A stretch of 26,316 nt of DNA, from contig NW_008246087.1 of assembly GCF_000281045.1 (NCBI RefSeq), positions 407,868 through 434,183 of the forward strand, in the 5' to 3' direction. This document shows, in pieces, positions 1 to 9,517 of the stretch (position 1 is its first letter; each line of letters starts with the position of its first letter). Below the pieces are notes generated by a model. That model worked only from the letters and a program-made list of their open reading frames with translations, was not told where the DNA came from and made no database searches. A program made the position numbers and the translations under genes. The DNA comes from Saprolegnia diclina VS20. Its lineage: Eukaryota > Oomycota > Saprolegniomycetes > Saprolegniales > Saprolegniaceae.

Positions 1-66
1 TCCGTACCGGCCACGCTCGTCGTCAATGTGGCTGTTGCTCACGCGACGGCCCGCGACCGCGACCAT
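1..66 (-). CDS. Possible 5' end of a gene running off the window
   Basis: On the minus strand an ATG at 66 opens a frame with no stop through to base 1 (22 codons). A frame this short is weak evidence, so this is only a possible N-terminus of a gene lying outside the window. No domain can be recognised. Confidence 0.2.
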   Translation of the reverse strand, partial: MVAVAGRRVSNSHIDDERGRYG

Positions 67-350
67 GGTAACACTTGAATGCGCTGCTGCACAGTGATGA
101 TATTTATAGCTCGGAACCCGACCCCTAAAATTTGACGGAAACCAATGAAAGCGCTGCGATTCAGAGTTGTGCTTTTGTCAGTCCAGATCTTTTGTCCAGA
201 TCTGGTACAAAAAGATCTGCGCTGCCAGACTGTTGGCGAGTAGTTGAACGTCCTGAACAGTACAGGGAGAGCGCGCGTCTTGAAGCTTACTGAAGCAAGA
301 GGACGCGATCCTCGATTCGAGATAGTGTAAACTACATTCCTGGCAAAAAG
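67..350. other. Non-coding stretch with a short direct repeat
   Basis: No gene is supported. The 10-mer GTCCAGATCT occurs twice, at 181-190 and 194-203, and AGATCTG recurs just after. The stretch lies 3' of the permease gene. Confidence 0.5.
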
Positions 351-2039
351 CTACTGGCGTCCCTTTTTGCAGGGTATGGCGCTGATACTATGTCGTGCAG
401 CGGGTCCGATGACGCTTACTTTACTGCGTGCGTGGGGCCGCTCGATTATGCGTCGTAGGACGCCAGCCGCGCGTTCGATCGTCGACGACACCCGGCTGCG
501 GCTTTTGCGGTGCATCTTTCTCTTGGCATCGTTGGCTAACATCGTAGCGTCGAGTTGCATCAGGCTATCCAACGTACCGTTGGCGACGTGGGCAAAGAAG
601 AGTACCTTGCGCTCGTCGTCCGACATTTGCTGCTTGTGCTTGGCGTACAGATGGTAGTAGATACTCTGCAGCAGGAGCACGCCCGCGAGCACTTGGAGCT
701 TGTACGCGACGTTGTCTTGAAAGCCGAGGACCGACACGATGTTGACGAGCCAAATGCTCAGCGAGAGAAGGGCGCCGTGCACACCCAAGGGACTGCGAAA
801 CGTGCGCGGGAGGTGGGCGAAGCGCTGCTTGAGGTACATGTACCCGACGCACTGGGCTGCGTACGCTGTGAACGCAAACACCATGCCAATGTTGAAGAGC
901 TCGTCGCGCAGCGTCTCAAACGCGCGGACGAGAAAACACATGCCAAACCCGAGAAGCGACCCGAGCAGCGTTGCGATCGGGTGGGTGTGGCTCGGCCCAA
1001 ACTGCCTCGTGAGCACAGAAGGCAAGAGGCACGAGCTCGCCATCGCCGCGAGGATGTTGGAGTAGGCAAGGACAAAGCCAAAGATGGTCGCAAATGTCGC
1101 TGGGATCGAGAGCATCATGGCGTCGGCCGCCGACACGTGCAGCATGCGCTCGTAGCCTACGTAGCATTCCCATAGAACTTGGTGTTCTTCGCAAGGATCT
1201 CAAAGCATACCGCGGGAGAGCACAGCGACGTCGGTCGTCATGCTGATCACATCGGGCGCGACGCCGATGGCGGCAACAAACACGAGCACCGCGAGTGCGA
1301 AGAGCGTGAGCACGCACGCCACTTGCCCTATAGGAATGACCTCCTTGGGCGCCGGCACCACGTTGCAGACGGTGCTGAGCGCTTCAATGCCGACAAAGAA
1401 CCACGCAGCGGACGGAAGGCGGCGAAGGAACTCGAGTCCGCCACCCACGATGAGCCGGTTGTCGTCGCTCGAGACGCGGCGGGAAAACTCACTGAGCGAG
1501 TAGGCGCCGCCGAGGTAGACGAGTACCAACCCGAGCGAGAGAAGCGCTAGGAAGCGGTTCACGAGCCAAAACACCCGATCGCTGCTCGCTAAGAGCACGT
1601 TGCAAACGCCGTAGGTCGAGAGCCACAACAAGGGCGCCATGTCGGGATGGAGCGTCGGAAATGCAATGTACAACATGTCGCTTAGCGTGAGGACCGCACT
1701 CGCCGTGTACGCCATGTACTCGAGCGCTTCGCAGCAGCCAATGACCCACCCAGCGTAAAAGCCAATCGAACAGCGCGTGAGGCCGTACGCGCCACCGGAA
1801 AAAGCGAGCGTCGACGTCATTTCGGCCATGGACAAGACGAGGCAGACGTACCCGACTCCGAGCACGAGGATAGCTACTGCATTGCTCAGAATGCCCGCGA
1901 GGAGCCCCGTGTTCCACGAGAAGAGCTGTCCGCCCAGCACCATCGTGATGCCCAGCGCCCAAATGTCAAACTTGGTCGCGTGGTATTGCAGCGTCAGCGC
2001 GGTCGGGCCCACAGCGGCCGATGTCACACCGACCTTCAT
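351..2039 (-). CDS. APC-superfamily amine/amino-acid permease
   Basis: Two exons, 1211-2039 and 351-1156, are split by a 54-bp intron (1157-1210; donor GTATGC, acceptor ACGTAG, phase 1). The joined protein has 544 aa. I chose the ATG at 2039 because the hydrophobic permease core starts about 25 residues later; an in-frame ATG at 2117 would add 26 unremarkable residues. The protein is a chain of hydrophobic helices with the family's early 'SWNTGL' and 'SGGAYG' segments, about 12 predicted TM spans, and a basic, Arg/Ser-rich cytoplasmic tail of about 80 residues. The general pattern resembles ethanolamine and amino-acid permeases of the APC superfamily, so it probably moves an amine or amino acid across a membrane. 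The substrate cannot be read from sequence. The family call is fairly secure. Confidence 0.85.
1157..1210 (-). other. Intron of the permease gene
   Basis: A 54-bp GT-AG intron. Removing it joins ...LSRG to YERMLHVS... in frame, where the unspliced frame would stop after three more codons. Confidence 0.85.
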
Positions 2040-2277
2040 GCTCCCACGACACGCGACGAACTGAACGGCCGGCTGTCTACAAAGGCGCCAAGAATACGGC
2101 GCGCTCGTGACCACCAAAAACCACTCAAAATAGCTCAGCTCGGTTAAGGGCTAGGTGTCGCGGGACTCCGACCCCATCTTCTAGTGCAGGACACGCCAAG
2201 ACTACCATGTGTAGTACGCAGTATACAGCTCTATTGATCGCGTAGGGCTATGTAAACGGTGCGACGATGGCACGGGC

Positions 2278-3978
2278 TCACAGCAAGATGAGTTTTCGGG
2301 TTTCGACGAGCACGTCCTTGAGGTGCTCGTTCGTCGCTTCCTCGTGTTGAACCTCGCTCGCATCGGAGGCAAGCACTTGGAGCCAGCTGCGAGCAATGTG
2401 TTGTAGCTCCGACACGTGATGAGGCGCCTCCAGGTACGCGTCGCACTCGGTCTGCAGCATGTCGACGCGCCGTTCGATGTACAGGACGAGCCAGCGCGTC
2501 GACGTGAGCTTGAGCGACAGCGAACTCGATGGGGTCGATGGAAACACCGACAGCGCACGTATATAGTCGTCTTGCGCCCCTGCGAAATCGCGCACCAAGT
2601 TTTTTCGATCGCCTTGCCGGGTCCACGCTCGTTGGTGGAGCTCCGGCCACGGCAACGACGCCACGCGCGCCGCGTCACATGCTGCTTCGGCCATCGACTT
2701 GGTCGCGTCTGTATAGTTGGCGCGCACCATCGCTTGGAGCGATGCCGTACAGGCCGTCAGTGCGCCTTCAATAGGCGCCGGGTCGACGGCCGTCGGCTCC
2801 ATCATCTCGGCTGCTACTGCCTCGTCATCGTGCTGACTCGAGGCATCGTCGACCTCTGTCGTGGACTCGGGATCCTCATCTGCTGTGGGTTTGACATCGT
2901 CGACCGCCGTGGTTTCGGTTGGTGCAACGGCGGCTCTTATGTCTGCGGCATCGAGCTCGTCGACTGCACCCTGTACAGTTGCCGGCTCGAGCTCGTGTGG
3001 TGTCTCGAGAGCTCGGTCGTCGTTCGTGCCATCCAGAGCAGCACGCGTATCGGGTGTCGGCTCCTCATCCAGCAGCTCATTGCCGTCAGCAGAGAGCGAG
3101 TCGGCGGCGGCGGTGGTAGAAAGGGCAGCATCGCCGTCGATCGTGACAGCGACTTCGACCACAGGCTCACTGACCGTCGTCTCGTCGTCGGTGGACACCT
3201 GCGCCATGGCATTGTCGACCTCAGGCGTACTAGCCGCAACATCTTGAATCTCAACCGCTGCCGATGGCACGTCCTCGGCCGTTGTGGCGTCGGGCGTCGG
3301 TGGCACCGCCTCGGAGGCGTCGGGCGTCGTTTCGGGCTCGTCCAGGTTCGAGGTCACGGGCGCGTCTTCCGCGTCTGCGTCGTCTTGGGTCTTGATGTTG
3401 CTGCCGTCGTCGCTCGGAACAGCTCGGTCAACGCTGTACTCGTCCACCGTTGTCGCCTCATGCAGCGCCGAGTAGAGCGACGGCAATACTTTCGCCCCAA
3501 GGGCCTCGAGGCGCGTCCATGCTTCGGCGAGCGTCACGTCCTCCGAGTGCACTTGATAGACGAGCCATCCTTGGACAGCGCAAATGACGAAACCAAGGAA
3601 GAAGCAGAGCCGGCGCCATCGGCCCCGGCGCAGCTCCGCGTCCAAGCGCGCACGCGCCAATGGCTGCGCCTCCGAGTCAATGCGCAAGCCGTGCTGGCGC
3701 TTCCACTTGGCATTTTCACGCTCGAACCACCTCTCCCACTTGACGCGGTCGGCTTCGTCGGCCCAGAGCGTCTCGTCGATCATGGCCTCGTCCACCTCGT
3801 CGTCGTCGTCGTCGTCGTCATCGACGTCGTCCACGCCAGCGTCCGAGGCTTCTGACGGCGCATACTCCTCGTCATCGTCTTCGTCGTCCTCGAGCGCAAG
3901 CGTCCGGAAGGCGACGCCGTCGTCGCTGTCGCTGCTCGTATCGGCGTCATGGCCCCAGATGCCAGCCCGCGTCGCCAT
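2278..3978 (-). CDS. Acidic single-pass membrane protein, unknown function
   Basis: A single exon of 566 aa. The ATG at 3978 is preferred over an upstream in-frame ATG at 4152 because the extra 58 residues have a different, non-acidic composition. Residues 10-75 are highly acidic, with an eight-Asp run encoded by a (TCG)n-like tract near 3794-3823 on the plus strand. A basic stretch (RRGRWRR) precedes one TM segment at about residues 122-142. There follows a long Asp/Glu/Thr/Ala/Val low-complexity region of about 250 residues. The last 150 residues are helical and TPR-like ('RAWTRQGDRKNL', 'FAGAQDDYIRALSVFP'). The layout suggests a membrane-anchored protein with a disordered linker and a helical-repeat C-terminus. 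I do not recognise the family. Confidence 0.75.
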   Translation of the reverse strand: MATRAGIWGHDADTSSDSDDGVAFRTLALEDDEDDDEEYAPSEASDAGVDDVDDDDDDDDEVDEAMIDETLWADEADRVKWERWFERENAKWKRQHGLRIDSEAQPLARARLDAELRRGRWRRLCFFLGFVICAVQGWLVYQVHSEDVTLAEAWTRLEALGAKVLPSLYSALHEATTVDEYSVDRAVPSDDGSNIKTQDDADAEDAPVTSNLDEPETTPDASEAVPPTPDATTAEDVPSAAVEIQDVAASTPEVDNAMAQVSTDDETTVSEPVVEVAVTIDGDAALSTTAAADSLSADGNELLDEEPTPDTRAALDGTNDDRALETPHELEPATVQGAVDELDAADIRAAVAPTETTAVDDVKPTADEDPESTTEVDDASSQHDDEAVAAEMMEPTAVDPAPIEGALTACTASLQAMVRANYTDATKSMAEAACDAARVASLPWPELHQRAWTRQGDRKNLVRDFAGAQDDYIRALSVFPSTPSSSLSLKLTSTRWLVLYIERRVDMLQTECDAYLEAPHHVSELQHIARSWLQVLASDASEVQHEEATNEHLKDVLVETRKLILL

Positions 3979-4609
3979 TGCTGCTTCAGCAACCGGCGGG
4001 TTAAAATGGTGTACGGTAAAAAAACGTATTAAAATAGTGTGATAAACAGGCTGCCCTCGGCACAGTGCAAGAGACACGGTATCCCTTCGGCTTGTACGAG
4101 TACTCTCCTCCAAACAATAAGATTGCCATTGGTAATTGCGACCTAGAGACATGTGGTCTTATCAATACATTTACAGCTATTCCGTACTAGTCAAGTTAGT
4201 CGAGTCGAGTCCATACCTTGGTCCAAACCAAGCGGTGACCCCCAAGAAGCCGACAACCCCGAGAGTCAAAGCGGCGAGACGGTTCGTAGAGGCGTCAAGC
4301 ACCAAGCTTAGAGATGCGCAGATCTCTGGTGGCGAGAGATGCATGCAGTGAATTCCAACGGCGTGGCAGCGGTCACTTCCACCAGCGCGAAGTAGCAGCA
4401 AGTGTCAGGAGTAGCTGCTTCTCGACGTCTTTGCCAGCCTCTCATCTCTCATCGCTAAGAAGCGTTGGCACAGATCGTACATACTGATGGCGCACCCAAC
4501 CCTCTAGACGCTCTCGGCCAAAGCCACAAAGGAGCGAAACAATGGAATGCCGATTGAGATACGACTTGAGGGCGCCGTTACTACTACTGGCGTGCACGAC
4601 TCGAGCTGT
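3979..4609. other. Intergenic, no convincing gene
   Basis: This separates two minus-strand genes. The only candidate is a minus-strand frame from an ATG at 4344 to a stop at 4177 (55 aa) with one hydrophobic stretch (LAALTLGVVGFLGVTAW). Its codons lack the strong C/G third-position bias of neighbouring genes, so I do not call it. Confidence 0.5.
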
Positions 4610-5361
4610 CTAGTGTTCGTGGCCAGCGCTCTTGAGGTCGTTCATGTTGGTACCAGCAATTGATTCGCCTAGTAAAGTAGGGACGATAGGACCAAGCACT
4701 CAACGCTGCTGCCGGTGTACCAAAGAGGCGGAGGCTCGAGATAGCCGAGATGTCGCCGCCATTGTTCTCTTCGATAAAGAGCTAGGCACCAGAGTCATGA
4801 TGGACGTGTTTGTATAGTAGAGGCGCGTACCGTCAAGGCCGAGACGCGCTGGAACTTGACAAAGCGGAGCTCGATCGGCGACCCCGATGCGAGCTGCTCG
4901 TCGTTGAGCTCGATCTGCTGCACAGGCTCAATGTCCGCAACGTCCGAAAAGCCCTATATACATGCACGTTGAGCGCATACGCTCATGCAGCGACAGGCAG
5001 TACCAGGTTGTTGCGGTTCACAAACAGCTTGAGCACACGCGGCGCCGAGTCTACTTTGGGTTCAGCGCGAGTTCGACATGGGCGCCTACCGTCCGTCGGC
5101 GCCTTGAGCGCAATCGAGTGGATCTTGACGGCTTCCTTGAATTCCAAGTGGATAATGAGCTGCTCTGCACACGCAGGACGAGCTACCATGAGGCCGCGAT
5201 GCAGTGCGCATGCGCGACGTACCATCAGCCTCGCTCTTGAGGAGGAGCGTGCCATCGCCGATGAAGAGGTTGGCGAAGCCATAGCTCGGGTCTTCGTTGA
5301 GGCAGTACGAGTTAGCCTTGTCGAGCTGCTCGGCGAGGTCGTCAAACTTGCGGGCGGACAT
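4610..5361 (-). CDS. PITH-domain protein (TXNL1 C-terminal-like)
   Basis: Six exons: 5223-5361, 5090-5164, 5004-5050, 4831-4953, 4721-4781 and 4610-4668. The introns are 58, 39, 50, 49 and 52 bp, all GT-AG. The joined frame is 504 nt, giving 167 aa. The protein is essentially one PITH domain, the proteasome-interacting domain of thioredoxin-like protein 1. Visible signatures are 'DEQLIIHLEF', 'KAPTDDSAPRVLKLFVNR', 'LRFVKFQRVSALTLFIEEN' and the typical tail 'TNMNDLKS'. There is no thioredoxin domain in front, so it resembles stand-alone PITH proteins. A role at the 26S proteasome is inferred from the family. Splice choices are fixed by phase and by restored homology at each junction. Confidence 0.9.
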
Positions 5362-5824
5362 GGCTGGAATCGCAATCTGGGGTAGCCGATTCTCCGAATA
5401 TAGTGTATAATTTCCCTTCGAAATAGCGTTGTTAACACTACTTCTAGGCCGTACCCGCCGTTTATAGTGTACAACATACATCTGTTGTGCATAATAGTAT
5501 AGGTAATAAAATACTGTACATTAAGGTGTATAGTGTTAGACCTTCGCGGCTGCCTTCACCCAAACCCTAAGTGCTCCAAGTCTATATCGTAGCGCCGCCA
5601 GCTCGATCTCTTGCCATTAAGTCCTTCGATCGTATTTTCTCTACCGGTCATGTGATTGCTCGTGGTGGTAAACGCAACACGGGGCTCGGTACGACGCCGC
5701 CTGCTCGCAAGGCTCTCCCGATCCCTCGCAAAATTGGGTGTTTTTGAAGCAAACGGCCAGGTGGCAGCATCCAGTTTTAGAGGTCCTCTTGAAATGCATA
5801 TCGAAAGGCTACGAAAGATCGCAC
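5362..5824. other. Divergent intergenic region
   Basis: This lies between the PITH gene (minus) and the two-TM gene (plus), so both promoters should be here. It is relatively AT-rich around 5395-5545. No RNA gene or repeat is seen. Confidence 0.5.
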
Positions 5825-6364
5825 ATGGGCGATGCAGGCAGCGACACGCTCCTCGAACGTACCGCACGGCCGCCATGGCTCGCCGACGTCGATGAAGAAG
5901 CCGTCGACTACGACCACTTGCCAGTGCGCGCCGAAGACACTCTGGTGCGCTGCAGCGGAATCCTGCGCGACGGCGCCCGCTGTACGAGAACGTGCGTCGT
6001 CGACCGTGCGCAGCTCTCGCATCCGCCCAATTCGTACTGCTACAAGCACCATGGGCAAGCCGCGGCCAACTCACATGGCTACGCCCCCCTCGCGGTCTCG
6101 GATTTGCAAGTACCACCCCCTACTCGGCGCCAATGCGTTTGCAGCCACTGGACCAGCCTCGCGATGCTCTTCGTTTGCAGCTTCTCACTGGCTGTGTTTT
6201 GCTTGGTCCTGGCGCTGGCGCTCCACGAGCCGACGTTGGGCATCCTCGGTGTCACATTCTTTGCTGTGCCAATCGGATTGCTCGGCTACTGTCTTCTCCA
6301 AATGATGATGCATGCATTTATACCGTCCCCGCGACCACTCGATGCAGTCGAACTCTTGATCTGA
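5825..6364 (+). CDS. Small two-TM protein with a Cys/His cluster
   Basis: A single exon of 179 aa from the ATG at 5825. An upstream in-frame ATG at 5738 adds 29 residues of poorer quality. Residues 43-76 carry a probable metal-binding cluster, C43-x9-C53-x3-C57-x14-C72-x2-H75-H76. It reads 'CSGILRDGARC...YCYKHH', which resembles short zinc motifs of the 'C-x-G-...-G-x-x-C...Y-C-x-x-H' type. Two hydrophobic helices follow at about 110-132 and 137-160, ending in a short tail. The N-terminus is acidic. This suggests a cytoplasmic zinc-knuckle-like head on a two-helix membrane anchor. I do not recognise a named family. Confidence 0.75.
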   Translation: MGDAGSDTLLERTARPPWLADVDEEAVDYDHLPVRAEDTLVRCSGILRDGARCTRTCVVDRAQLSHPPNSYCYKHHGQAAANSHGYAPLAVSDLQVPPPTRRQCVCSHWTSLAMLFVCSFSLAVFCLVLALALHEPTLGILGVTFFAVPIGLLGYCLLQMMMHAFIPSPRPLDAVELLI

Positions 6365-6547
6365 CTATGCTACGCGTCGTGGTGGCACATCAGTTGGACG
6401 TCTGCGATCGGTCGCCCGCACGAATGGAGCGACGCCAGATTGGTGGCTAAAGATGACTCTATAAAGATCTCTATATGACCAACTTCAGCTTTATCCAAGT
6501 TGAACCCGATCGCCGTGGCCTACCGCGGCGCCACGTGGTATGGCGTC

Positions 6548-6581
6548 GCATCCGGTTTTATGACTCATTCTAACCGGATGC
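6548..6581. promoter_or_regulatory. Inverted repeat enclosing a TGACTCA site, GMP reductase promoter
   Basis: Perfect 10-bp arms GCATCCGGTT (6548-6557) and AACCGGATGC (6572-6581) flank a 14-nt spacer that contains TGACTCA (6561-6567). That heptamer is the classic AP-1/Gcn4 bZIP site. The element ends 57 nt before the GMP reductase ATG. The arms share CCGGAT with motifs upstream of other genes here. A regulatory role is inferred. Confidence 0.5.
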
Positions 6582-6638
6582 TTCGGTTCGAAAAGATTTT
6601 TCCGAAGAGCTCATTTGCCATTTTGCCGCGCTGCAGCC

Positions 6639-7945
6639 ATGCCCCGCCTCGAGACTGACGTGAAGCTGGACTTCAAGGACGTGCTGATCCGCCCCAAGCG
6701 CAGCACGCTCAAGAGCCGCTCCCAGGTCGACGTTTCCCGCACGTACACCTTCCGCAACTCGGGTCGCACGTGGTCTGGCGTGGTACGATGATCCGCCGCT
6801 TGCCGTCGCCCGATCGACTCATGTTGTGTTCCTAGCCCGTGATCGCTGCCAACATGGACACGGTCGGCACGTTCGAGATGGCCATCGCGCTTGCGCAGCA
6901 CAAGTGCATCACGTGCATCCACAAGCACTACTCGGTCGACGAGGTATGTAGCATCATCTTGCGGGCAACACTGCAACACGACTTCCGGACGCTTACGTGA
7001 CGATGGTGCTGTAGTGGGAGGCCTTTGGCGCGGCGCACCCTGACGTGCTTCCGTTCGTGGCCGTCAGCGCTGGCACGAGCGCGGCCGACTTGGAGCGTGT
7101 CTCGAGCGTCCTTGCCAAGCTCGACGCGATCTCGTTCGTCTGCCTCGATGTCGCCAACGGTATGTTCTCACCGTCTTCCGTCGCATCGTATATGAACCAT
7201 GTATCGGTAGGCTACTCGGAGATGTTTGTCGAAGCGGTTCGCCGCGTTCGTGAGGCGCACCCGACGCACACCATCATCGCCGGCAACGTCGTGACGGGTG
7301 AAATGGTCGAGGAGCTCCTTCTCAGTGGCGCCGACATCATCAAGATCGGTATCGGTCCGGGCTCGGTCTGCACGACGCGCAAGCAGACGGGTGTCGGCTA
7401 CCCGCAGCTCTCGGCTGTCCTCGAGTGTGCGGACGCCGCCCACGGCCTGCGCGGCCATGTCATTTCGGACGGCGGCTGCACGTGCCCCGGCGACGTCTCC
7501 AAGGCGTTCGGCGCCGGCGCTGACTTTGTCATGCTCGGTGGCATGCTCGCGGGCCACGACGAGAGCGGTGGCGACGTGCTCGAGCTCGGCGGCCAAATGT
7601 TCAAGCGCTTCTACGGCATGAGCTCGTCCGTCGCGATGAAGAAGCACGCGGGCGGCGTGGCCGAGTACCGGTCGAGCGAAGGCAAGGCCGTGACGGTGCC
7701 GTACCGCGGCCCCGTCGACGGCACGATCAAGGACATTCTTGGCGGCGTCCGCTCGACATGCACGTACGTCGGTGCGAGCCAGTTGAAGGAGCTCAGCAAG
7801 GTCAGTTCACGTCCAATGGTATTGCATCTCACATGCTCGTTTGTAGCGCACGACGTTCATCCGCGTGACGCAGCAGCTCAACGAGGTGTTTGGCAAGGCG
7901 CCCAACGAGCAAGAACTCGCGGCCAACGCCCCCAAGACCAACTAG
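6639..7945 (+). CDS. GMPR: GMP reductase
   Basis: Five exons: 6639-6782, 6836-6943, 7015-7159, 7211-7800 and 7847-7945. The introns are 53, 71, 51 and 46 bp. The protein has 361 aa, close to the usual size of about 345. It catalyses the NADPH-dependent conversion of GMP to IMP plus ammonia in purine salvage, in the cytosol. The IMPDH/GMPR TIM-barrel is clear: '[16 protein letters not shown]' at the N-terminus, '[12 protein letters not shown]', the catalytic loop '[10 protein letters not shown]' with Cys186, '[11 protein letters not shown]', the phosphate-binding '[19 protein letters not shown]', and the flap '[16 protein letters not shown]'. There is no CBS pair, and 'YGMSS' with 'GHDESGG' favours GMPR over IMP dehydrogenase. 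The C-terminal extension is short and Asn/Ala-rich. Confidence 0.97.
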
Positions 7946-8474
7946 GAAGCCGCGTGCGCCAAGCTTAGAAGCCTGACGGCAACGTCGTTGGACGACGCCG
8001 TACTACCACTTAAGTTGATAAGATGACTCTTGCATGTACTATCCGGCATCGTCCCTGCTGCTGCTTCCCTTCCTGTCGCCTTGTTGAAGTGGCTTGCTCC
8101 TAGTTTACCGCGATCTTGTGATCCGGAGACAATTGTACCTGCGTTTAAACATAAAACGCATGTCTGCAAATACAGAACCAACATACAAACGTGCATACAA
8201 GGCAAAATTCGAACTCGGGTCCGAGCACGTTAAACTCGGTGGCCGCCAGGAACAGCGCTACCGCAACCACAGCCGAGGAGCAGAGAGAGCCCAATGATCC
8301 ATAGAAGGAGCTGTGGAGCCTATGACGAACGTGGCGGCGACAGCGCCTGCATTGAACGCGTTGGTTAAACGCATTGAACCGGTGAGAGGTTCATCCGGAT
8401 GAACCAGTGGTGTTGCTGGTATGCGTTTTCAGAGGTATTGGCCGTCGAAGCTAAGACCACACAAACCCGTCATC
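7946..8474. other. Intergenic region before SmD3
   Basis: No gene is supported. The variants 'ATTGAAC' and 'GGTTAAAC' recur around 8351-8380, followed by an 18-bp palindrome at 8388-8405 that is listed separately. Confidence 0.5.
8388..8405. promoter_or_regulatory. 18-bp perfect palindrome upstream of SmD3
   Basis: GGTTCATCCGGATGAACC is its own reverse complement. It ends 69 nt before the SmD3 ATG. Its core ATCCGGAT reappears 27 nt before the COQ8-like ATG, which suggests a dimeric factor site (inference). Confidence 0.5.
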
Positions 8475-8816
8475 ATGTCCAAGTCCTTGGGCGTCCCGCT
8501 GAGCCTGCTCCATGAAGGCGAAGGCCATACGATCACGCTCGAGCTCAAGAACGGCGAGATCTACAAGGGCCACCTCATGGAGGCCGAAGACAGCATGAAC
8601 TGCCAGCTCAAGGACGTGACGCTGACGGGCCGCGACGGCCAGCTCAGCCGCCTCGAGCAGGTCTACATCCGTGGCAGCCAGGTCAAGCTCTTCATCCTGC
8701 CCGACATGCTGCAAAAGTCGCCGCTCTTCAAGAAGATCCAGGCGCTCAAGAAGCCGAACGACAAGAAGGCCAAGAAGGGCAAGGGTCGTGGGCGCGGCGC
8801 GGCGCCCAAGCCGTAG
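8475..8816 (+). CDS. SNRPD3: Small nuclear ribonucleoprotein SmD3
   Basis: A single exon of 113 aa. It forms part of the heptameric Sm ring on spliceosomal snRNAs in the nucleus. The Sm1 motif is visible as 'GHTITLELKNGEIYKGHLMEAEDSMN' and Sm2 as 'YIRGSQVKLFILPDML'. The N-terminus 'GVPLSLLHEGEGH' and 'LEQVYIRGS' are SmD3-specific compared with SmD1 or Lsm4. The tail is Lys/Arg/Gly-rich (KGKGRGRG), as expected, and shorter than in animals. The start is the ATG at 8475; an upstream in-frame ATG at 8421 does not fit the family N-terminus. Confidence 0.96.
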   Translation: MSKSLGVPLSLLHEGEGHTITLELKNGEIYKGHLMEAEDSMNCQLKDVTLTGRDGQLSRLEQVYIRGSQVKLFILPDMLQKSPLFKKIQALKKPNDKKAKKGKGRGRGAAPKP

Positions 8817-9517
8817 TGCAGCGCGCAATCGCTAGGAACCACCCACGACTCGTCCTATCTTATAACCACCTCGAATAAATATCGTACACGTAGCAACGTC
8901 CTGCAACTGCGCCGACGCCCAGCACATCGACGCTCTGCATGGCTGCCGCCCTCCTCCACGTACAGCCACCGAAGCCAGACCGGGCGCTGGCTGGACGCGC
9001 TCAGAAGCCATAGAGACGCCGAGCAGAGTCACCGGAGGCAACACTGCAGTTCGTAAAGGAGGCAGACCGAACCGAGAATTCGGTTCAACTGCACGAAGGA
9101 GGCCAGTGAGGTCCTACCACTCGGCCCTCGCTGCCGATGCTCTGCGTGGCAATGACGGCCTCCAAGATGCTCTACCCAGCTGTCGCCCATCAAAGTGGGC
9201 GCACTCATGTGCTTGCCTCTTCAAATAGCCCCTCACACTTGCAGGGCTAGCGCAGCACCGTCATCCCGACCAAGTTATGCTCGGAAGATGAACGCAAAGC
9301 GTCCAGCAGTGTTCTTATTGCAGGGCAAGGTATAGTACCTTGACGCTTTCGTCCATGCCGTTGCCAACGTCAACAGCACGGGCTCGCTTGCGTCGTCAGC
9401 AACGTGCTGCTCGACAGTCCTCTCGGAGCCCTCGTAGCTCGTACCTTGATGGTGCAGTGCTTTGAGACCACAAGAAACCACAAATCGAGAACGCAGTGTA
9501 TAGTGCATCATGCGATC
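8817..9517. other. Intergenic region between convergent genes
   Basis: No coding pattern is convincing on either strand. A small hairpin with 7-bp arms GAACCGA/TCGGTTC lies at 9069-9086. The AAGGAGGC motif appears twice (near 9056 and 9096). Otherwise unremarkable. Confidence 0.5.
8874..8879 (+). terminator. Candidate poly(A) signal of SmD3
   Basis: AATAAA lies 57 nt after the stop codon, a plausible position for 3'-end formation. It is not tested. Confidence 0.4.

Noticed and set aside
2416-3855. A 479-codon plus-strand open frame
   Set aside because: It is the antisense shadow of the acidic membrane protein. Low-complexity GC-rich codons keep the opposite strand open, and the translation is Arg/Val/Gly-rich with no domain.
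4177-4344. A 55-aa minus-strand frame with one hydrophobic helix
   Set aside because: Too short, codon bias unlike its neighbours, and no homology that I can recognise; left as intergenic.
9069-9086. A hairpin with 7-bp arms and a 4-nt loop
   Set aside because: Too short and isolated to call an RNA gene or terminator in a eukaryotic setting.
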